Shown piece after piece: positions 6,401 to 9,908 of a DNA stretch of 9,908 bases. The stretch is from Chloroflexota bacterium (lineage in GTDB: Bacteria; Chloroflexota; Limnocylindria; Limnocylindrales; CSP1-4), in contig JAKAMV010000297.1 in assembly GCA_021812735.1 (NCBI GenBank), positions 1 to 9,908 on the forward strand, in the 5' to 3' direction. Each line of letters begins with the position of its first letter. Position 1 is the first letter of the stretch. The notes under the pieces were generated by a model. That model was not told where the DNA came from, searched no databases, and saw nothing but the letters and a program-made list of their open reading frames with translations. A program made the translations under genes and the position numbers.

Positions 6401-6416
6401 CGATACTGCGATACTC
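6401..6416 (+). promoter_or_regulatory. Tandem -10-like octamers before the threonine ammonia-lyase gene
   Basis: CGATACTG and CGATACTC lie head to tail. Each contains GATACT (6402-6407 and 6410-6415). The second ends 7 nt before the ATG at 6423, the leaderless distance seen at other genes here. The first could be a second -10 or part of a direct-repeat operator. Confidence 0.45.
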
Positions 6417-6422
6417 GGCGAG

Positions 6423-7553
6423 ATGGACTCACGCCAGCCTGAGCCTACCACCACCTTGCGGCCTGGGGCGACCGCTGCGCCGCAGGGCCCGCGCGGTGGC
6501 CCGCATGGCGAGTGGCCCGCGGGCGATCGCGACATCCCGCTCGAGGCGATCCGCGCGGCCGCCGGGGCGATCCGCGGTCGCGTCCAGCGCACCCCGCTGC
6601 TCTCGTCGCGCACGGCCGGCCGGATCCTGCAGCGCGTGCAGGGCGTGACGCTGTCGGACGGGGCGGTGGGGGACGGGGAACCGCGCGTCTACCTCAAGGC
6701 CGAGCACCTGCAGCTGACCGGTTCGTTCAAGCCACGGGGGGTGCTGAACAAGACGGATCAGCTGACCGCCGAGGAGCGCCGTCGCGGCCTCATCGCGCTG
6801 TCGGCTGGCAACCACGCCCAGGCGGTGGCGTATGCGGCCGCCAGCCGCGGCATCCCTGTCACGGTGGTCATGCCGGCTGGGGCGTCGCGGTCGAAGGCGG
6901 CGGCGGCGCGCGGCTACGGGGCCGAGGTCGTCTTGTACGGCGACCACGTGGGTGATGCCTTCCGTCACCTCGAGCAACTGCGCGAGGAGCGGGGGCTCGT
7001 GTACATCCACCCCTTCGACGATCCGGCCATCATCGCTGGCCACGGCACGATTGGGCTCGAGATCCTCGCGGATCTGCCGGCCGTGGACGTCATCGTGGTG
7101 GGGATCGGCGGCGGGGGGCTTGCGACGGGGATCGCGGCCGCGGCGAAGCAGCTACGGCCGGGCGTCCGGGTCTACGGCGTGGAGCCGCTCGGGAGCAACG
7201 CGCTGACGCTGGCACTACAGGCAGGTCACGTCGTCGAGGTGGACCCGGTCACGATGGCCGACGGGCTCGGGGCGCCGTTCGCGGGCCCTTGGGTCATGGC
7301 GCTCGCGCGGCGCTACCTGGACGAGATCATCCTCCTGGAGGAGGCGGAGATCGCGGCCGGGGTGCGGTTCGCGCTCGAGCGGATGAAGCAGCTACTGGAG
7401 CCCGCCGGCGCAGCGGCGCTGGGCGCGGTCATCTCGGGGCGAATCCCGCTGCGGACCGGCGATACGGTCTGTGTGGTGGGTTCGGGAGGCAACGTCGACC
7501 TGGTGCGGTTGCCTGGCATCCTCGCGCTGGCACAGGACGTCGCATGGCCGTGA
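6423..7553 (+). CDS. ilvA: Threonine ammonia-lyase (threonine dehydratase), short form without ACT domain
   Basis: This PLP enzyme of fold type II has 376 residues. It should turn threonine (or serine) into 2-oxobutanoate (or pyruvate) and ammonia, the first step from threonine to isoleucine. The PLP lysine is Lys103 in TGSFKPRG. SAGNHAQ (127-133) holds the cofactor ring, GIGGGGL (227-233) binds its phosphate, and EPAGAAAL (326-333) and GSGGN (353-357) are typical. Residues 1-35 are a Pro/Gly-rich extension, and about 15 residues are inserted before YLKAEHLQ. No C-terminal ACT domain follows, so isoleucine feedback of the classic IlvA kind is not expected; this matches the catabolic or short form. 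Serine racemase is a less likely alternative from the same family. The ATG at 6423 follows a GATACT box by 7 nt. Its last 10 bases overlap the homoserine dehydrogenase gene, implying translational coupling. Confidence 0.87.
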   Translation: MDSRQPEPTTTLRPGATAAPQGPRGGPHGEWPAGDRDIPLEAIRAAAGAIRGRVQRTPLLSSRTAGRILQRVQGVTLSDGAVGDGEPRVYLKAEHLQLTGSFKPRGVLNKTDQLTAEERRRGLIALSAGNHAQAVAYAAASRGIPVTVVMPAGASRSKAAAARGYGAEVVLYGDHVGDAFRHLEQLREERGLVYIHPFDDPAIIAGHGTIGLEILADLPAVDVIVVGIGGGGLATGIAAAAKQLRPGVRVYGVEPLGSNALTLALQAGHVVEVDPVTMADGLGAPFAGPWVMALARRYLDEIILLEEAEIAAGVRFALERMKQLLEPAGAAALGAVISGRIPLRTGDTVCVVGSGGNVDLVRLPGILALAQDVAWP

Positions 7554-8641
7554 CGCTCGAAACGCGTCGGCTGGCCCTGGTCGGGTACGGGGCCGTGGGA
7601 CGGGCCTTCACGGCATTGCTGGAGCGCGTCGCCGACGAGCTCGCGCGGCGCTACCGACTCGCCGTTCCGGTCACCGCGGTGGCGACGCGGCGCGCGGGAC
7701 TACTGGTGGACGTTGAGGGGATCGACCGCGTGCGGCTGGCCGCGATCGGCGGCCACGGGTCCCCGGAAGCGGTGTCGCCGGCGCCCGCCGCACGGTCCGG
7801 GACCCCGCCCGTGGCTGCGCCCGGCCTGGCGGCCTTTCTGGCCGACCCGGCGGCCCCGTACGACGTTCTGGTCGAGATCACCACGCAGTCGCCGCGCGAC
7901 GGCGAACCGGCCGCGAGCTACATCCGCGCCGCGCTCGGCTCGGGACGCGACGTGGTGACGGCCAACAAAGGCCCACTCGCCTGGCACGAGGCCGAGCTCC
8001 GCGCGCTGGCCGCCGTATCGGGCGCCCGACTGCGGTACGAGGCGGCTCTGATGGACTGCCTGCCCACGCACGCCATCCGCGAGTCGATCGTGCCGGTCGG
8101 GCGCATCCTCTCGTTCGCGGGGATCGTGAACGCGACGACCAACGCGATGCTCTCGGCGATGGCGCAGCGTCGCAGCGCCGCCGAGGCGCTCGCCGAGGCA
8201 CAGGCCGCGGGCCTTGCCGAGGCCGATCCGCGACACGACACGGAAGGCCACGACGCGGCGCTCAAGGCGACCATCCTCGCCAACCTGCTGCTCGAGCCGC
8301 AGGTCCCGCTCACGCCCGCCGCGGTTGCGCGACGAGGGCTCGACGCGGTGTCGGACGAGTGGCCGGCCGAAGCGGCGCAGCGTGGCGCGCGCGTGCGTCT
8401 GCTGGCACGCGGTGAGGTTTGCGGCGAAGGGGCGGAGCGCACGGTCCGCGCGTGGGTGGGCCCTGAGGAGCTGCCGCTCGATGACACGCTCGCGTTGGTG
8501 GGCGGCAGATCGATGGCGCTGCGCATCCATTCCGAGTACGGCGGCCGGCTCCAGCTCACGCTGCTCGACGCCCCCGTCGAGGAGACCGCTTACGCGATCC
8601 TGATGGACCTGGTGGCCTTGGCGCGGGACCGGCCACGCTGA
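7544..8641 (+). CDS. hom: Homoserine dehydrogenase, short form, with altered C-terminal motif
   Basis: The protein has 365 residues from ATG 7544. It should reduce aspartate semialdehyde to homoserine on the way to threonine and methionine. The Rossmann motif is LVGYGAVGRAF (12-22). Next come VTANKGPLA (138-146, Lys142), the family signature FAGIVNATTN (191-200, usually GxxNGTTN) and EADPRHDTEGHDAALK (226-241) with the catalytic Asp237 and Lys241. There is no ACT domain. The usual glycine motif GxGAG before the last helix is replaced by LLDAP (340-344), although the following TAxAI..DL is kept, so this is a divergent member. The start lies inside the preceding gene, a 10-base overlap; AGGACG sits 5 nt before ATG 7544. 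A GTG at 7550, which overlaps the TGA directly, is the alternative. It shares an operon with threonine ammonia-lyase; threonine synthase and homoserine kinase are not in the window. Confidence 0.88.
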   Translation: MAVTLETRRLALVGYGAVGRAFTALLERVADELARRYRLAVPVTAVATRRAGLLVDVEGIDRVRLAAIGGHGSPEAVSPAPAARSGTPPVAAPGLAAFLADPAAPYDVLVEITTQSPRDGEPAASYIRAALGSGRDVVTANKGPLAWHEAELRALAAVSGARLRYEAALMDCLPTHAIRESIVPVGRILSFAGIVNATTNAMLSAMAQRRSAAEALAEAQAAGLAEADPRHDTEGHDAALKATILANLLLEPQVPLTPAAVARRGLDAVSDEWPAEAAQRGARVRLLARGEVCGEGAERTVRAWVGPEELPLDDTLALVGGRSMALRIHSEYGGRLQLTLLDAPVEETAYAILMDLVALARDRPR

Positions 8642-8732
8642 TCCTCGCCAACGCGGAGAGATCGTCCGCGCGGAGCGACCGGTCGCCTCCAGACCTTGCG
8701 CGTTCCGGCAGGTCGCCTGTGCCGCTCCTTCG
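8642..8732. terminator. Convergent intergenic region with possible weak terminators
   Basis: The 91 bp between homoserine dehydrogenase and the metallopeptidase hold several inverted repeats: CGCGGA/TCCGCG (8652-8657 with 8665-8670, 7-nt loop), the perfect palindrome GCGACCGGTCGC (8675-8686) and CAGG/CCTG (8709-8719). None is followed by a T run on either strand. They may end transcription from both sides, but the evidence is weak. Confidence 0.35.
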
Positions 8733-9158
8733 TCAGTCGACCCCTAGCTCGGCGAGTCGGTCCTCGTCGAAGCCGGCGTGGTGCGCCAGCTCGTGGACGA
8801 GCGTGCGCCGCACCTCCTCGGCCAGGTCGAGCGGATCGGGGAAGTCTTCTTCGAGTGGCAACCGGAAGAGGGTGATCTTGTTGGGGAACGGCACCCAGTC
8901 CGCGGCGTATTCGGTCGGCGGCACGCCCTCGTACAGGCCGTAGAGGGTCTCGTCGGCGCGGAGTGCGGCGCTCCGGCGCTGCTCGGGGCTCGGGAGATCG
9001 TCGACGACGATCGCCACCTCGTCGAGGAGTGGCCGCAGCTGGGGCGGCAGGCCGTCGATGGCGCGTTCGAGGGCGCGCTCGAAGAACGACTGTTCGAACG
9101 ACGCGCGGGGGCGGCGTGGACGGCGACGGGCCTGGCTGCCCCGGCGACGGATCGGCAT
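8733..9158 (-). CDS. Zincin-like metallopeptidase family protein
   Basis: This 141-residue protein matches the small bacterial 'metallopeptidase family' (zincin-like, Zincin_1 type). The zinc site is VHELAHHAGFDEDRL: His122 and His126 as ligands, Glu123 as catalytic base and Asp131 as the likely third ligand in HExxHxxGxxD. Upstream are the family-typical AIVVDDLPSPEQ (49-60), LYGLYEGVP (72-80) and PNKITLFRLPLE (92-103). It has no signal peptide, so it is likely cytoplasmic. Residues 3-18 are an arginine-rich tail, which could bind nucleic acid or be disordered. True proteolysis has not been generally shown for this family, as far as I know. The ATG at 9158 is 6 nt after a TAGCAT box shared with the divergent hydrolase gene. 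It converges on homoserine dehydrogenase. Confidence 0.9.
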   Translation of the reverse strand: MPIRRRGSQARRRPRRPRASFEQSFFERALERAIDGLPPQLRPLLDEVAIVVDDLPSPEQRRSAALRADETLYGLYEGVPPTEYAADWVPFPNKITLFRLPLEEDFPDPLDLAEEVRRTLVHELAHHAGFDEDRLAELGVD

Positions 9159-9163
9159 CCCTC

Positions 9164-9170
9164 TATGCTA
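9164..9170. promoter_or_regulatory. Overlapping bidirectional -10 elements
   Basis: TATGCTA reads TATGCT (9164-9169) on the plus strand and TAGCAT (9170-9165) on the minus strand, both TANNNT. Each is exactly 6 nt from a start codon: GTG 9176 for the hydrolase and ATG 9158 for the metallopeptidase. Only 17 bp separate the two genes. Both transcripts would be leaderless, and the two promoters could not be used at the same instant. No -35 is obvious on either side, and those regions would lie inside the opposite gene. Confidence 0.6.
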
Positions 9171-9175
9171 CGCAT

Positions 9176-9908
9176 GTGCCTCTTGCGCAGGAGCCGGGCG
9201 CGCGATCCGACTGGCCGGCGCCCGATCCCCACCGCTGCCCGCCGGCCGACCCGGCTGCCGAGCCCGACGCGTTCGTCGTGCCGATGGACACCGGCGAGCG
9301 GATACACTACCTCGACTGGGGCGGGCCCAGCGGCGCACCAGGCGGTGCCCCAGGTGTGGCGCGGGGTCTCGCGGCGCTGCCGGACCGCCGGAGCCAGCAG
9401 GACCGCGCGCCACAGCGGGACCACCAGGCGCTGCCACCCCTTGTGCTGCTCCACGGTATCGGCGAGACCGCCTGGGTGTGGACACCGATCGCGCGACGCG
9501 TGCGGGCGCTGACCCGCGTCCTCGCGCTCGATCTGCGCGGGCACGGCCTCTCCGCAGCCCCGATCGGCGGCTATGAGTTGCCGTCGCTGGCGATGGACGT
9601 GCTCACCATCATGGCCGCTAACGGTTGGGCACCGGCGAGCGACGGGCAGCCCGTGGTCCTCGCCGGTCACGGGTTCGGCGGCGTCGTCGCAGTCGCCGCC
9701 GCGGCCGAGCGTCCAGCCGCCGTGGCCGGCCTCGCGCTCGTCGACGGCGGCTGGGAGGAGATGGGCCGCAGGGCCGGGGACGACCCGGAGCAGGTCGTGA
9801 AGGCGCTGGCCGAGCCACCCGAGGCGCTCGAGTCGATGGCGACGTGGTTGGCGGAGCGGCGCGCATTCGACCCGGCGACGTGGGACGCCGACCAGGAGCG
9901 TGCGGCGC
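9176..9908 (+). CDS. Alpha/beta-hydrolase-fold protein lacking the nucleophile serine (runs off the right edge)
   Basis: An open frame from GTG 9176 gives 244 codons to the window end. The fold is clear: HYLDWGGP (44-51), LVLLHGIGETAWVW (89-102, the oxyanion-hole HGxG), a VLALDLRGHGLSAAP strand-loop (115-129), the elbow strand VVLAGHGFGGVVA (160-172) and LALVDGG (186-192). The elbow, normally GxSxG, reads G-H-Gly166-F-G (codon GGG at 9671-9673), so the nucleophile is missing and ordinary esterase or lipase chemistry is not expected. Between the first strands sits a Pro/Gly/Arg-rich insert (about residues 51-86) where relatives have only a few residues. An N-terminal stretch of about 30 residues is also low in structure. 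The acid and histidine of the triad would lie beyond the window. The GTG is chosen because TATGCT lies 6 nt upstream and because it clears the divergent metallopeptidase start. The fold is firm; function is open. Confidence 0.85.
   Translation, partial: MPLAQEPGARSDWPAPDPHRCPPADPAAEPDAFVVPMDTGERIHYLDWGGPSGAPGGAPGVARGLAALPDRRSQQDRAPQRDHQALPPLVLLHGIGETAWVWTPIARRVRALTRVLALDLRGHGLSAAPIGGYELPSLAMDVLTIMAANGWAPASDGQPVVLAGHGFGGVVAVAAAAERPAAVAGLALVDGGWEEMGRRAGDDPEQVVKALAEPPEALESMATWLAERRAFDPATWDADQERAA

Larger units (their letters stand above)
6198..6422. other. Divergent intergenic region between the GH1 and threonine ammonia-lyase genes
   Basis: This 225 bp spacer carries the outward promoters of both neighbours at its ends (6204-6209 and 6401-6416). 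In the middle CGGGCC (6365-6370) and GGCCCG (6377-6382) form a 6 bp stem with a 6-nt loop, of doubtful importance. Open frames cross it on both strands but show no recognisable protein. I see no riboswitch or RNA gene. Confidence 0.5.

Noticed and set aside
8675..8686. Palindrome GCGACCGGTCGC as an operator
   Set aside because: It lies between two convergent gene ends, far from any promoter, and short GC palindromes are frequent at this composition. It is listed only as part of a weak terminator region.
9058..9576. A plus-strand frame starting at 9058 as an alternative to the hydrolase
   Set aside because: It is Arg/Ala-rich, overlaps the metallopeptidase start and lacks any motif, while another frame in the same DNA carries the full alpha/beta-hydrolase pattern.
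8744..9670. A 308-codon minus-strand frame over the metallopeptidase and hydrolase
   Set aside because: It is out of frame with the HExxH gene on the same strand and antisense to the hydrolase; composition is low-complexity.

Overview
The window is about 70% GC, densely packed, and looks like an ordinary stretch of a bacterial chromosome. Lipoproteins with GTG starts, many apparently leaderless genes and the mix of families recall Chloroflexota or another high-GC, actinobacterium-like lineage. No rRNA or other decisive marker is present, so the placement is an inference. There is no mobile element, CRISPR array, tRNA or rRNA, and no gap longer than about 225 bp.

Layout. At the left edge two lipoprotein genes diverge from a 35 bp spacer: one reads off the window on the minus strand (1-157), the other is plus strand (193-1377). 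The plus strand continues with the catalytic subunit of a B12-dependent acyl-CoA mutase (1436-3115), a small YjbR-like protein (3164-3499) and a DinB/ClbS-fold protein (3536-4027). A strong hairpin (4054-4082) separates these from a minus-strand group: a GH1 glycosidase (4833-6197), an ArsR-family repressor (4524-4820) and thioredoxin (4101-4448). A 225 bp divergent spacer follows. Next, on the plus strand, come a threonine ammonia-lyase (6423-7553) and an overlapping homoserine dehydrogenase (7544-8641). The right end has a minus-strand zincin-like metallopeptidase (8733-9158) and, 17 bp away and divergent, an alpha/beta-hydrolase-fold protein that runs off the window (9176-9908).

How the genes relate. 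Homoserine dehydrogenase makes the threonine precursor and threonine ammonia-lyase takes threonine towards isoleucine, so that overlapping pair is one amino-acid module. The mutase carries the active-site pair typical of isobutyryl-CoA mutase rather than methylmalonyl-CoA mutase; its B12 subunit must be elsewhere. ArsR and thioredoxin may form a small self-regulated unit: a perfect 14 bp palindrome lies in the spacer of the likely arsR promoter, inside the last codons of the upstream glycosidase gene.

Most striking points: a shared promoter layout with -10-like hexamers 6-8 nt before start codons (leaderless transcripts), including an almost symmetric bidirectional promoter at 9164-9170; the alpha/beta-hydrolase whose nucleophile serine is glycine (GHGFG); the ArsR operator nested in coding sequence; and the isobutyryl-type mutase active site. 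I found no convincing wholly new multigene system.
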